Source: Perca fluviatilis
Taxonomy: Eukaryota; Chordata; Actinopteri; Perciformes; Percidae
Direction: 5' to 3'
Length of the DNA stretch: 64,000 bases
NCBI RefSeq assembly: GCF_010015445.1
Contig: NC_053115.1
Coordinates: 5,439,576 to 5,503,575 of the forward strand
Part shown: positions 14,401 to 28,559 of the stretch, piece by piece
Position numbering within the stretch: position 1 is the first letter of the stretch
Layout: each line of letters begins with the position of its first letter
The notes under the pieces: model-generated
Told to the model about the DNA's origin: nothing
Databases searched by the model: none
Seen by the model: only the letters and a program-made list of their open reading frames with translations
Translations under genes and position numbers: made by a program

Positions 14401-17400
14401 GACATGTCTCCTATACAGACACTCTGATCTCCCCGTGACCCCGAGCCCTATTAGAGCAGCACAATGATTTTCCTTCCCTGGCTGAGGATCATGGGTTAGA
14501 CAATCACCAAGATCCTCCTCCTTTCTTTAACCAACATACTCCTGGAGTGTAAATTCTTGTCTGTATCAATACGATATAGAGGTAGAGGCTGTGTGTTTAA
14601 AAAGAGTGAGGCTGTTAAGGTCTCTGATATACTGTTTCCAAATGGAAACATATGGCCTGTGTGTTTTTGTATATAATCACTTTCTTTTTTAAGAGGGTAC
14701 AAGCTGACAAGAAACACAGGGATGTAAACACTATTAACCCTTTGGCGTCTGAGGGTGTTTTCAGACACACGGCTCACAAAGATGGGTTTGGCATGCTCTG
14801 ATATTGTTGTCAATGTGAACAAATCTAAGCTGTATTTTCAAAGTACCATGACTTTTTTTTATAATATAATCATAGTAGAATGTATTTCATGATTGTACTT
14901 CTTTTTTTAAACAACTGGTAAATAAACAAGTTGTAAAAAGTGAAAAAAGCAATACATCCTAGTGGCAACACAGGGGCATCACCATAATATCTGAGTTAGT
15001 TAAGCAGGAGGCGTAGGAATACGTACTGAGCTGATACTCGAGGAGGTACCCGGTGAGAATCCCATTAGGCTCCAATGGCGGGGCCCAGACCAGAGAGACA
15101 GTGTGCTTCTGTACGTCTGTGACCCTGAAAACAGGATTTTTCTCAGGGACTGTGGGGTGAAAAAAGGTAATACACACAGTAAGCAGTCAACTCCTGCAAC
15201 CCAGTTTTCTTTGGTTATTATTAGACTTTCCCTTCAGTAGTTGTGAATCAATACGCTCCATGCTGTTTTTCCACAATCCTACCTCCCTCCGGGGTTTTGA
15301 AGTTGAGTTGATTGCTGCCGGGGCCGTTGCCCCGCCCGTTGAAGGTCATGACGATGAGGCTGTACTCAGAGAAGGGCGTTAGTCCTGGTACCGTGGCGTG
15401 GTTCTGGTCCCCGGGCAATGTTAGCGTATGTTTGTCTTCGTGGCTTTTTTTTGAGGCCGCCAGACTGCGCAGACGCCACCAGTTTATCTGCATTAGGAAA
15501 GAGACACACAGAGCCGCTCGTCACTTGTTAAAACTCGCTTTTGTCTCGTGTTTATAACTTTGAGTTTTTAAGTGTTTTAAGCTTTTATTTCCATTGGTAT
15601 TTTATTTCTTTTTTGCTTGCTCATTTACTGTTTGGGTCTTACTGTATTTTAACATTTTATATCATGGGAAGCACTTTGCGACTTTGTCTGTAAAAGGTGC
15701 TAATATGCTCAGTAGTGGCAGCAAAGCTTCAAACTGTGTACAGCACACATGTATATGTGTGAGAGAATGCTGAATTAAGCCCTATTTGCACGTGACTAGC
15801 CGAGGGGAATTCATGTGATTTAGAATGATGACACTCCCACCACCTCCGGCGGCTGTGGCGGCTTATTCACACTGGTTATACAAGGTCTATAATTTACTCG
15901 AATTTACTGACATTATCCCCCACATATGATGTCTATGCTCTGTCTAAACTTTCCTTTCTAACTGCCAACGCAGCCAATACGACTGCAAATCACAGAGACA
16001 CCGATTGGCACGGGACTAAAATGATCACACAACCTCTGTGCTTGGCAAAATAAGGTCGTTAATTTGTGATGAAATTTTTACATGACAAATAACAGACATG
16101 GCAGATTTGCACGGGATTAAGATCGCAGACGACCTCCGCGAATATTACTAATTACAGAAGTCCCCAGGTAATATTAGTCCCGTGCAAATAGGGCTTTAGT
16201 TATTCTGTTTTTTTTTGTTTTGTTTTTCTGGTGGTCTGTACAGAAAAACAGTGAGCTGGCTAAGTAAAGGAGACAGAGTGGGGTGAGAGAAGCAAATGTT
16301 TGGATCAAGGTCAGGGTCTTTCCTTTTAAGCTGTGTCTAAAAGCAAAAGGTCTGTTTTTGAGGTATTACCCTGTAGCCTCCCAGATGTCCATGTAACTTG
16401 TCCTTGTGTACACGCGTCCAGCTGACCTTGACCACGGAGCTGTTCACCTCCACAGCTACATTCTCAGGTGCAGCAGAGGGAACTGCGGAGGCAAACACAC
16501 GTTACAATCTGCAGTAAAGCTGAAAGTTAGTCCAGGAAAAACAGAGCCGTGAGGAAAGTCATACAACAATGATAAACTAGTTTGAGTTATGCTGAAAACA
16601 ACTCAAATGATTCCATTACTATTACTATACAACTAGCTTCACTTGCTGATCACCTATTTACAGGAGCGCCTACAACATTAGGGATTCAAATCAATGGATT
16701 CTTCAATACCTACACTCACACAAGCTAATGCAAATGATAAAAACTATTGAGCTACAGGGTGTAACTACTGCACTTAATAACACCACATTCGAGTGAGGAC
16801 ACAACAAGGAGGAGAGTAATGACCTGAGGATACTTCCTGGGGGCAAGTCCAGAAGAAAGCTAAACACAGGAAATACAGAAAACTTCTGTACAGGCTGTTA
16901 TTCTCTTGAGAAACTGGAACTGCTACAGTACACAACTGTGAAACTTAAAGTCCAAATCAAACTCACCAAGTCTAAAACTTTTCAACGGAATATTAAAACT
17001 TGAAAACAAATCATTTTCCAAAGTTCACCCGAATTAAGCAGACAAGGATTTCAATTAAACCATCTTCTTCAATCTTTCTCTATAAAATCATATATATCCT
17101 AAAGCTACACTGGCTACTTTGATCTTTGGTAGCTCCAAATGGCAGCAAGGGGTGATTAGAAGGTCTGAACTTCAAGTTTAAGTCAGAACTCCAGACACAT
17201 AACAAAGTGATACAAATATCCAAAGGTCTTCAGAAAACTTTATTATTTTAATTTCATTTATGAGCAGAAATTTATATAAGAAAATATAATGCTTCTGTTT
17301 CGGGTTTACGGGCATCTTTAAGTGCATCTTTGAGTGCAGCTTTGAGTGCATCTTTGTCAATTATTTTTAAATTAACTTCCTAAAGAACAATGTTACATTT

Positions 17401-20400
17401 CTCAAAGCAATGTTAACTTATATTATAGTTGTTTGGGGGTTGAGGAACGTGACAACAAGCTGGATAACTGAAAGCTGAAAAGACTGTGAACTTGGAGACT
17501 GTGAGAGAATATATATGTGTACACAGAACTTGAATTTTCAATTTAAATAAATAATTTAATATTTTCATTCTGAGAATGTCATTTATTGAAGTGTCATAGT
17601 TAAGGAAGGCTGTGTTAAGTTGCATTAAATTGCCTTTTCTGTATTGTTTTTATAAGTTCACATCTGGGCCACCAATGTACTTTGGCCACCAGATTTAGGG
17701 GCTTGTTGGCCTTTTGCGGGTTCGTCACTACACCACAATGACCACTGTCACATTACTCATAGTCGTAGCTTTAGATAACATCACATGAGGTCAATAATGT
17801 TTACAACTCACAGTCCTCTCCTGAGTACCCGGTCACAATCTTGGGCTCGGGTCCCCAGCCCTGATGGTTCCTGGCTTGGATCTTGATATCATAGGGCACA
17901 AAGGTGGGAGTGTTCTTCACCACAAACGAGTGTCTCTTCACCAAGTGTTCCTTCCAGTCCTCCTCCACGTCCTGTCTCCTGTAACTCACCTTATACTCCA
18001 AACCGGGACCATTGTGCTCAATGGGTAACAAGGGCTGAATAATGGATGGAAAATAAGGCCAAAATAAAAAGGGAGGAACAATGGTGTGAATGGTTTCATA
18101 GGCACTTTCACAGTTGCATAAGACGCTTCTTGTATTTCACCGCTCAATGTCACTACCTCTGTGGGATTAAAATGACAAGCTAGCCCAGTGAACTCTGCTT
18201 GGAACACTTTTTTTATCCCGCCATCTAAAAAAACAATGGAACAACTGACCTGGTCTAGCTTTAAAATAGAGCTTGCTAAGACATCATAGATGAAAAGATT
18301 TACCTCCTCACAGAAGTCAGACTGTGAGAAATAGAATGAGACACCATTATCCGCAAAAGCAAATCATTAACAGTGGGGGAGCTCATGAATCCAGGATCCA
18401 GGGACTACGTTACCATGACAGGGCAACCAGATAATAAGTGAAGGAGAGATTTATCTTTTTACAATAAAGCTGAATACATTACTGTACTGTACTGGGTTAA
18501 AAGAAAAAATCATTTTCATAGCTCCTTTCTCTTTCTTATCAAAGAAAAGGAGCAGCTTTCAAAGGAAACACATTCAGAGTGATCCCAGAAAATGGCTTTT
18601 CTAAAGATCTGAACCACAGAATGAAATATCAAAAGTGGGCCATTTCTATTAAATTAAATTACTATTGGTAATTGCCTATGAAACACTGATAAAACTTCAT
18701 CTCTGTTCTTTGACTTCCAAAAACTGTAGCAAATGTGAATGATTCACTGTATAAAGGGAGCTGACATTACAGAATGTGCAGTAAGAAGATAATAAAATGC
18801 CAAACTCTATGTCTTACCTCCCAGTTGATATCCATTTCATGTGGCAAATGACCTTCGATTTTGATATTTTCAGGGTTCTTGTCAGGAGCTGGAGAAAAAG
18901 AAAGAATATAGATTTCGTCGCTATTGTTAGTGGATGAAATCTCCGGTAAAATAGGCACACAAGAGAACAGATTTTCAACAAGAGTGGAATCAATTATGTA
19001 GCACGTGAGTGTTTAAAGTGTTCACAGAGTAGTTTGTCAAGTGGCCTGGAGGACCTTATCAAAAACTATGACAAACAATGAAAGGAGGAAGCCTCGGACC
19101 TGCCGGGGGGGTTTTGTATCTTTCTGTGGGCTTGCTGGGAAGACTCCTCCCTACAGCGTTTAAACCAGACACGCGGAAGCGATAGTCGACGTGGCCGTGG
19201 AGTTTGAGCACGGCCGAGTTGTGGTTCCCAGGTACTCGGAGCAGCTCCTTCCAGTTTCCCGGCTCCCACTGGCTTTCCTCATACTCGATAATAAACTCTG
19301 TTGACAGGCAGAAAGACAATCAGAGCGGTCCCTCACTGCTATAGTTCTTGCCAAAGGATTGCTTATCTAACCACCAGCTGTGCAGAAAACTCCCCAAACC
19401 CTGCTCTGGGCTTGTATATCCCAAAGGGAAACTAATCATAATTCATGCTTGGATGAATCAATAATAGACTCGTGTTGTACAAGACGGTATCAAACAAATC
19501 TATTTACGTGCAGAATAATGCCCAAAAATATGTATGTCAGATTAATAGCATTCACTCCTAGAAGCACTGATTTGGTATGTACTGACACCTGCACACACAG
19601 ATGCTCCTTTTACCTGTGGTGGAGCTGTTGTGATCGTCCCCAGGGATCCATTTCAGTTTCACACTTTTGCTCTTGTGTTCAGACAGTAACAAGGGCTCGG
19701 GTGCATCAGGGACGTCTGAAAACCATCACAACAACATGGCTTTGGAAAATCACAGACACATCAATCTCTGCAGCAAAAAAAGGCCATGGGAACAAATGTT
19801 CAATCAAATCGCCTCGAGAGCCAGAGGATGTGGAACGGGCTGCATCGCTGCATAGGGCTGCCGCTGTATCTTTTAGACTTTTAGATGTCAAATGTATCTC
19901 GAAAGGGTGATTGTCAGACACAGCACTGCACTAATAAAGCCACGGTCTGCATGTTCATGCTCTGCTTTGGCTTCCTGACATATTGATCTCTTTGTGTGTC
20001 GTACATAAATGCAGCTCCACGGATCTCTGATCCTTTGGCCCGGAGCAGTCATACTGTTCGTACGTTAGCTCACCTAACACCATGAGCAGTGCTGAGGCTG
20101 TGTCTCGGTCCACTGGAGTTCTTGCCACACATGTGTACACACCCTGGTCCCTGTGGCTTACATTGATAATCTGAAGAATACCATCCTCCACAAAGTATCT
20201 GCCGACAGAAATATGGAGACACAGTATTGATTGACAGAACTGAAAGGTAAAATGGCTTTCCAGCTGGCATTAAGTCTGCCACGCTGTAAAAAAGTATTCT
20301 GTATCCTACCTTGAATTCTCAGTGTTGTTGAGGGCTATCTTCATGTCATCTTTTTCCCACAGGAGCTCAAAGTCATTGCTAAAGGACTTGTCGTACTCTG

Positions 20401-23400
20401 CGAGGCATGAGAGCTGGGCCGTGGTACCTATTAGGATCTGCAGGTCCTCCTGGGCCACGACTATTCTAGTGGGATCTTCCACAGGCACAACAGTATTAGT
20501 TACATTTCAAGGACTGTGAGCCACTGCAAGCACTTTTACAGGTGAAACTGTTTACCTTTCACATAGAGCATGGCGTCGATGGCAGACGATCCCTCCGTGT
20601 TTTTAGCTAAACATGTGTACTGTCCCGTGTCGCCTTTCTCCACGCTGTAGATCTCCAGCGACCCATTTTCGTGAATGGTAAGCCTCGGTCCCTCCACGGA
20701 GTCAGAGGAGTCGTCTTTGCTCCTGGAAAACATTCGTAAAAAAAACACCCATTAAAGTCTCAAAGTACTCTCAGACCAAATTAAATATGAACAGAGCAGC
20801 AGTCTCTCTGGATACTCCCTACTCTGTGGCAGCAAAAGAAGAAATTAAAGTTGCTAAATAGAACATTAGTGTTGAGTGACAGGGTTACTGTGGCACCTTT
20901 CAAAGAAACTGCAGGTCACCAGTAAAGAAACACGCTGGATTCAGAGGGACTATATGCTTCAAATAGTTGAGACCTACTGCACCCTGCTGGTGTATGGGAG
21001 ACAGGGAAAAAAACTGCACACTTACCAAGTGATGGTAGAAGGAGGAGAGCTGAAGACGTTGCAGTGCATCATCACTCCCTTCCCCTCCACAGCAGAGTAA
21101 TCCTCCCCCTCCTTGGTCAATATTATGGGGGACAGATCTGTAAAGACCATGCAGCAGAATCTAATCAGCAATCTAACGTTGTTAGAAAAGCCATGGAGGA
21201 ACCTAGGTGTAGCCCTTAACTACTGTACTATTCAGGACTTTTAGGCAACAAAAAAAAACAACACTAAAAGAGATCAGGTTTGCAATTTAGCAGCCTTAAA
21301 ACCAGAAAAAACAGGAAGGAATTGAGGCAGATAATCGTGGTTTAAGACAGTTGCCTTCCCTGTGCGTTAATTGTAGGCTCCTTAGTGTCAAAAAATGACT
21401 CAGCTGTCAGGTTGTCAGAAATGCGTAAATGTGAAAATGAAATCTAAGAAGAAAACAATAGAATAATGAGTGAGCCAAGCGTGTGCACCTTATCAGTTGT
21501 AGCCAAAGCCTCCCATTAAAATGGTCTGTCTCTGCTAATTGTTTACAAAGGCAGCCGCCGGGACTTAGCATTCAGCGACTGTCCAGTTTTATTAACTCCT
21601 GTGTCACCGAGAACAAACTCCCCACGTTTGTGCAGAGAAACAGAAAGCAACATTCTGTTTTTTATCTGCACTTGTAAAGCAGCACATGTTTATCTTATGG
21701 CCCTGAAGTCAGTATGGAATTGAGAGGGAACTTGTTAGCATATAAATGGCAGGGAACTCGGCTTGTTGCTCCACAGGGAGGACCGCTAGCCTGAATGAAG
21801 GAGTACAGCTTGTAGACAGCCCTCTTTCCCTGGGCTCCACACTGCTTTACGGGCATATGCCAACATCAGCGCCAGCTCTCTAGCTTGACACATCAGTCAG
21901 CAGTCTCCCAGTGACTCACTGCAAAGTCTTACACTTACTCACAAACACTGTGAAACAAATGTTGTTTGGACAGATTCTTTAGAGCGTTATTTCTATGTAC
22001 TTGATAAAAACATGATGGTGACAAAATGAAATGATGATGACTCACAGAATACAGTACTTACTCATGATCATGATGTTTGCATTTGACAGAAGGGTTCCAT
22101 GTTTGTTGGAGGCCTCACACTGATAGACTGCACTGTCAGATGCTTTGGCGTTACGTAAAGCTATGGTGTCATCAAACACCTTCCTGTTTGCTGCAGGGGC
22201 CCCTGTAAAGAATCAAGGACACATTCAGGAAATACAAGAGTTTTAGATCATCCCCATTTCATGGTCAGAATCCCCCCCCAAATAAAACAAGCCAGGGCAA
22301 TCTCTGTCTCTCCCGCCTACTCTCGCCTATGTTATACGCTATGTAATTATGTTGTATTCAAAAAGGAAAGCGACAGAACTTCAACATTTAGTCTTCAAGC
22401 TTAGCGCTCAGTATAAAGGTTTTAAAGCGCCCATATTATGCTCATTTTCAGGTTCATAACTGTATTTTAAGGTTGTACCGGAATAGGTTTACATGGTTTA
22501 ATTTAAAAAAAACACCATATTTTTTGTTGTACTGCACAGCTCTCTCTCACTGCTGCAGATCCTCTTTTCACCTGGTTTCTGTTTTAGCTACAGAGTGAGA
22601 CCTCTTTTCATCTTCTTCTTCTGTACTATCTTTGATTGCACTCGCACATGCTCAGTAGCTCAGATGTAGATCATGTCAGCTAGCTAGGTCCATAGACCGT
22701 AAAAGAGAGCCTGTTTCTCCAACTTCAGTCAGTTACAAGGCAAAATTAGCTGGGAGACTTGTAAATGAGGGCGCACATGTAAGTAGTTCTTTTGTAGATT
22801 ATGGTGAACTTGTGTGTGTTGTAGCAGTGCTTTGCTATTGAGAACGAGGTAGCATGCTAACGCTAACGCTACAAGCTAACGGTTGCGGTTAGCCGATTTT
22901 GACCAGCTCACCCGGAGACTGAAGGCAGGACACATTCAGAAACCGTATCTCACTCAAAACAGCATGGATGGATTTTTTTTCAAAGTTTGTATGTGTGTGG
23001 AAGCACCAGAGACACAAAATAACACCCCAAATCCCAGAATACGTGATTTTTTCATAATATGGGCACTTTAAATAGTGAATTGAGTCTAAAGTGAGACTGT
23101 CGTGGGGCTGACCCTGCAGACTGCACTCAAAATGTCAGCTTTAATTCCTGCAAAACAGTCTCAAAGTTGAAGTCAGAATTTTACCCATGAGTACAGCAAG
23201 TAGAGCTGGGCGATATGGATAAAATCAAACATAAGAAATATTTTTGACCAAATACCTCGATATCTATTGCAGCGATATTGTAGAGTTGACTATTGGTGCT
23301 TTCACAATATATTTACACAATGAGATTTTTGATGAATAATAATCAGTAGATATTATAACTAAGTGGGTAAAGGCAAATAATAGAACAGCTAGAACAGTCT

Positions 23401-26400
23401 GGTAAGTTCAGAAAATAATTTCACTTTACTGTAATGTAGCCTTCAAAACCAAGAAAAGACAACACTTGTCTCATAACACGATATCCAAAATGTAAGACGA
23501 TATCTAGTGTCATACCACGATCTCGATATAATATCCATATATTGCCTAACAGCAAGCCAGGGCTATCTCTCCCGCCCACTTTTAAACACTCTCTCCCAAG
23601 TTTAAGTTATGTATGTTGTTAGGGCTGGGTACCAAATTCAATACTTATTAGGTACCGACTGACTTGCCTCTAAAGTATCGAAAAATACCTCGTCATTCAA
23701 TACCCAATTTTAATACCTGAGGAGTAAATCTCATCAGTGTCAGGGAGCCAATAAGCATGCAGCATGCTTCTACCAAGATCTGTTAATGCTGCTGATTGGT
23801 TGTCTAACATTACACGTCGTAGAGACACACAGGGAACACTCTACGTTAGGCACAGAGACGGAAAAAAAGAAGACTTGTGCCATAATGTGTAATGTTTTAA
23901 TTTCTTTTTGTTTTATAAAATTGGTATCAAAAAATTAATCGTTTAGGTATCAAAATCGTGGTATTGGTACCGGCACCGGTATCAAATATTTTTTAACCAT
24001 ACACAGCCCTATATGTTGTATTAAAAAGGAAAGCAACAGAACATCAACATGTATCCTATTTGTTCATTTTAAATCACCAAGTCATCAGGACTAGCGCTCA
24101 GTAGAAAGGTTTTAAATAGTGAAGTGAGTCTAAAGTGAGACTGTCGTGGGACTGACCCTGCAGAAGTTCACCGTTCACCCTCCATGTTATAGTCGGCTGA
24201 GGAGTCCCACTGGCGGAGCACTTGATGAGCACCTCTGAGCCGATCATACTGAGCTGACTCTCCGGCTCAATCACCCACTCTGGAGGCTCTGAGAAGACAC
24301 AATCAGCACCATATTATCAACCCGATGAGTGCCATTATAAAGAAAGACACTTACTAAGCATTTACAGCGTGGACACAATCACGGGAACAGTTGTGCAATA
24401 TATGTTATTCAGGTTTGCGGCAATAAATGCTACACCTACAGGTCTGGCCATGACATACAGGCATTGAGGCACAAGAGGCACTTCAACTGCCAACTGTCTC
24501 GCCAGAATCATTGTTGGAACTTTGTAGGCATTATGTAAAAGTGTCTATCATTAAAATTATTCTCTTTCTAATGTAATGTATTTACACCTCCATGAAGACA
24601 GATCCCACAATGCCCAGCACAGCAGAAAGCCATAGAAACAAATCAAAGCAGAGGATATTGTGGTTATTTACAGGACGTTCAATTAAAATGTAACACCGCA
24701 TAATGACTCCAAGTTTATACAGGGGGACAATTATTCACTCTTAGCTTCATCAGTGTCATCAGGTAGGGGTGTATTAGGCACTATTTTTCATCAAATTATG
24801 ATTTATAATAGCTTTGCATCCATAGTGATGTGCCTATAAACATTGCTCCATTTGTATTTACAGAACATCCTCTTTAACAACTAATATAATATGAAATCAG
24901 TCACAGGGGACATTTTTCTGTATGAGTACTTTTGCTTTGTTTCTTTGGGTACGTTAAAATGTAAATGGACTGCATTTATATAGCGCTTTTCTAGTTTACC
25001 AACTACTCAAAGCACTTTAACTATAGTTTACAGGAACCATTCACCATTCACACACATTTATACACTGTGGCCGATGCTGCTGTACAAGATACCACCTGTT
25101 CATCAGATAAACATTCACGCACATACACACACCCATGGCGCTACATCGAGTATTTTTATATTGTCATATTCGTACTTTTACTTCAGTTCGTTAAGAATCT
25201 GAGAACTTCTTCTAACACTGAACTTGATCTTGCTCCTTTTAAAAGGGTCATTGAATACTGTTTTATTAGAGCTACTAATTCTGCTCTATAGGCTTCTTTA
25301 AAAAAATAATTTTATAAACTGTTATTCAAATGACAACTATCAAATTATTTCAAATACATCATGATGAAATACATCACTGTGACTTTACAGCACGCTGTAG
25401 TTACCTTCTATTTTCAGGGTGAAGTAATGGACAGCTTCTCCAAGTCCGTTCTTTGCCTTGCACATGTACTTGCCACTGTCTTCCTGTTCAACTCTCGGCA
25501 CAATCAGCAATTTCCCATGATTCTCCACCTTTGCTTTTGTGGGAAGCTGATGACCCATCTTCACCCACTCAACCTGTGGAGTTGGACTAACAGAAAAGGG
25601 GACAAAGTGTGAGTATAAAAAAGTAAAATATTGGCTGTAAATGACAGAAGATGACACAAATGTGGGGAAAAAGCAAACATGACCAAAATCTTGGACAAAT
25701 AATACTAACGTGCAAGAAACTTAAGAAATGAAAAAAGGCTGTGTTACTTACAATCCTTCAGCAATACACTCCAATTTCAAGTCCTCTCCTTTAACCAGCT
25801 GTGTCTCTGATGTGGCAGTAGAGGGCGTCAGAAGAGAGGGTTTTCTTTCAAGGATTGCGTTAGCTAAGGAAGCATAGCAGAGATTAGACATTATAATATA
25901 AATCACACGGCTACAGGTTTATACTTTATACATTTATAAACACACACCTGCCTATCTGCATGTTTGTAGATGACAAATAGCACAAGTGTGTTATATTCTA
26001 ATAACTTAAAACTTACCACTTTCAGGACTCATGTCACTTTTTTCTGAAATGGAGGTGGATGAGACAAAAAAAAAAAAAAAAGGAACATGAGGACAATGTG
26101 GATACATCACGACAAACATCACCAAGATCAAAACCACAACATAAAACCAAGGAGATGCACAAAAACAAGACAGCATGACACTTGGATGGCTTTTGAAGTG
26201 TAGCTATGGATATGGACATTAATGAACGTGTTGGAAATGATCAGTGCTCTGAAAACAAAATCAAAGTTTGCATCATGCTGGTTTGAGAGAGAAAAAAACG
26301 CACTCGAGTGAAGGCAAAGAAGCTGAAGTGACACCTACTTGTCTGGACGATGACAGACATGGCGGTCTTCTGAACGATGGTTCGTATTCTTGGGAAGGCG

Positions 26401-28498
26401 GCGAAGCAGCAGTAGTCTCTCCCGCTGTCCTTCTCCACCGCGTGAGAGAAGTACAGGTCTCCGTTCAAGCCCATAGACACCCTCTCATCCTGTTCTATGT
26501 GCTGAAGATCTGAGCACAGAAAGAGAAGGATTTCATATGTTTTTGGTCACTCGTCTTACACCCCGAGCGTGTATCAGACATGAGAAAGTCTGACGCAGAT
26601 AGAAATCAATGCGTTATATCTATGGTCTGACTTAATGGAACTCTACTTTGTCCCCTGTTAAGGAGTGGTAGAATGTAACTAAGTACATTTACTCAAGTCA
26701 AGTATTTTTGTTTAATGCAACTTTATACATCTACTCCACTACATTTCATAGGGACATATACTACTACTCCGATATCTGACAATATAGTTACTAATTGCTT
26801 TTCAGATTAAGATTTTACATGCAAAATAGTTATATTTATAGCCAAGTTTATAAAATACAAAACATTTTTTATTTAATAAACCAGGGGTTTCTAAAAAAAT
26901 TAAATAAATAAAAATTAGAGAAAAGTCCATGCAAATATACAAATTTGTGCAGCAGAATTTAGTTTTTTTCTTCCTTTATTATCTCACAACCCCTCAGATT
27001 CATCTCGTGACCATGTGGAGGGGTTTCAAGGTTGGAAATCACTGAATTTAACTACCTATGTGCATATAAAGTGGTTAAAACTAGCTCCATATCAACCTGC
27101 TGTAACAGAGAAATGCTGGATAGGCATTGATGCATCAGTATAGATATAATAATGTCACGTATTATAATTTATCAGGGAACATTTCTCTGCAGAAAGGGTT
27201 CTTTCACTTGGATGCCTCAAGTACATTTTGCTACTACAACTGTGCTTTAACTGAAGTAAGATTTTTGAATAAAGGACTTTTACTTGTAATGGAGTATTTT
27301 TTCCACAGCTGTATTATAAATCATTAAGTCCCTTGAGGTTCTGAAAAATCCTCTTATTTTCTCACTGTTTGACAGTATCACATATACATTATGTTCTGTA
27401 TCAGCTTGTTCAAGCTCTTTGTTGAAGCTATATTTTGTTTAAGAGTGAAATATTCACTGCTACATGGGGATCTTTTATTTGATCATTTGATACACATTTC
27501 CACAGTATTTAGCCTGACACATTAAGCACCTGTGGGAACTTTGGCATCTCCAATTGAATTTAAAATAAAGTTTTGTGGGTTTGAACAAGGTTTGTCTGTA
27601 CAGCATGAGTTTGTAATGACCCACCCACCTTCAGATCAGTGAGGTTAAAGGGGTTAATCAGTCATATGTTGCTGTCTAAATATAACAAAATTCAGCACGG
27701 TATGGGTTGGAATAACAGGTTTATCATTACACTATGTTTAAATGAGTTTGTGTTTTGAACTAAATTGAACTCACACCACTATTAATGTATCATAAATAAG
27801 AGGTATCACTTACTGATAGTCATCCAGTAGATCTGGAGGGGAGGTATTCCTTTAGGTGGATTACATTTTAAAGTAAAAGGCTGACCTTCCTCCACCACAA
27901 CAGGATCAAGTGTTTCTTTAGGAAACTTTGGGACATCTAGAAAAAAAGACAATACCTACAGTGAATAAAGAGAGACATGAAAGAATAAAATATACGGTGC
28001 AGTTCTCTTCCACTCCAGAAGATGGCAGTAGTATCGTTCTTGGATTTAGTGGGAGGCATAGCATGTGTTTTCTGGGCTCAGTATCCTTCAGTAGATTGAA
28101 TTCTATGGGATCATTCAGTTCTTGGCGTGCAGAAACAAAACAGACATCACTACTACTATTGTGTGTGGCTTGTCACCACTGCTGAGCGGTTGAAGCCCAG
28201 CCAAATTTAGTCAAAGTCCCCCTAGGAGTAGATTTTCTTTGAGAATGTATAGTACTGTGTTTGGGAACCAAATGAAAAATGTAGTAAAGGAAATGATGGA
28301 AAGCCTGGATCACACTCAATGCTTTTTTTCCCCCCTCCAATGCAGTGCTATAGATGAGATGCTGCAAGGGGTGGAGAGCTCGGGAGCCTCAATGACTTTC
28401 TGCCACGACCAATACAATGAAAAGCTCACAATGGAGAGGTGCAGTCATTACACAGGACTGGTGGCCCTGAATCACTTTGAAAACACTGTAACAGAGCA

Positions 28499-28559
<61 letters not shown>

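Larger units (their letters stand above)
10908..15026 (-). other. chl1: chl1 intron between exons 20 and 21 (4.1 kb)
   Basis: It holds an (AT)n tract, a hAT-like element (12950-13310) and an adjoining repeat (13330-13590). The remainder shows nothing I can name. Confidence 0.75.

Noticed and set aside
19380..19910. 176-codon open frame on the plus strand
   Set aside because: It overlaps chl1 exon 14 in antisense and shows no family resemblance.
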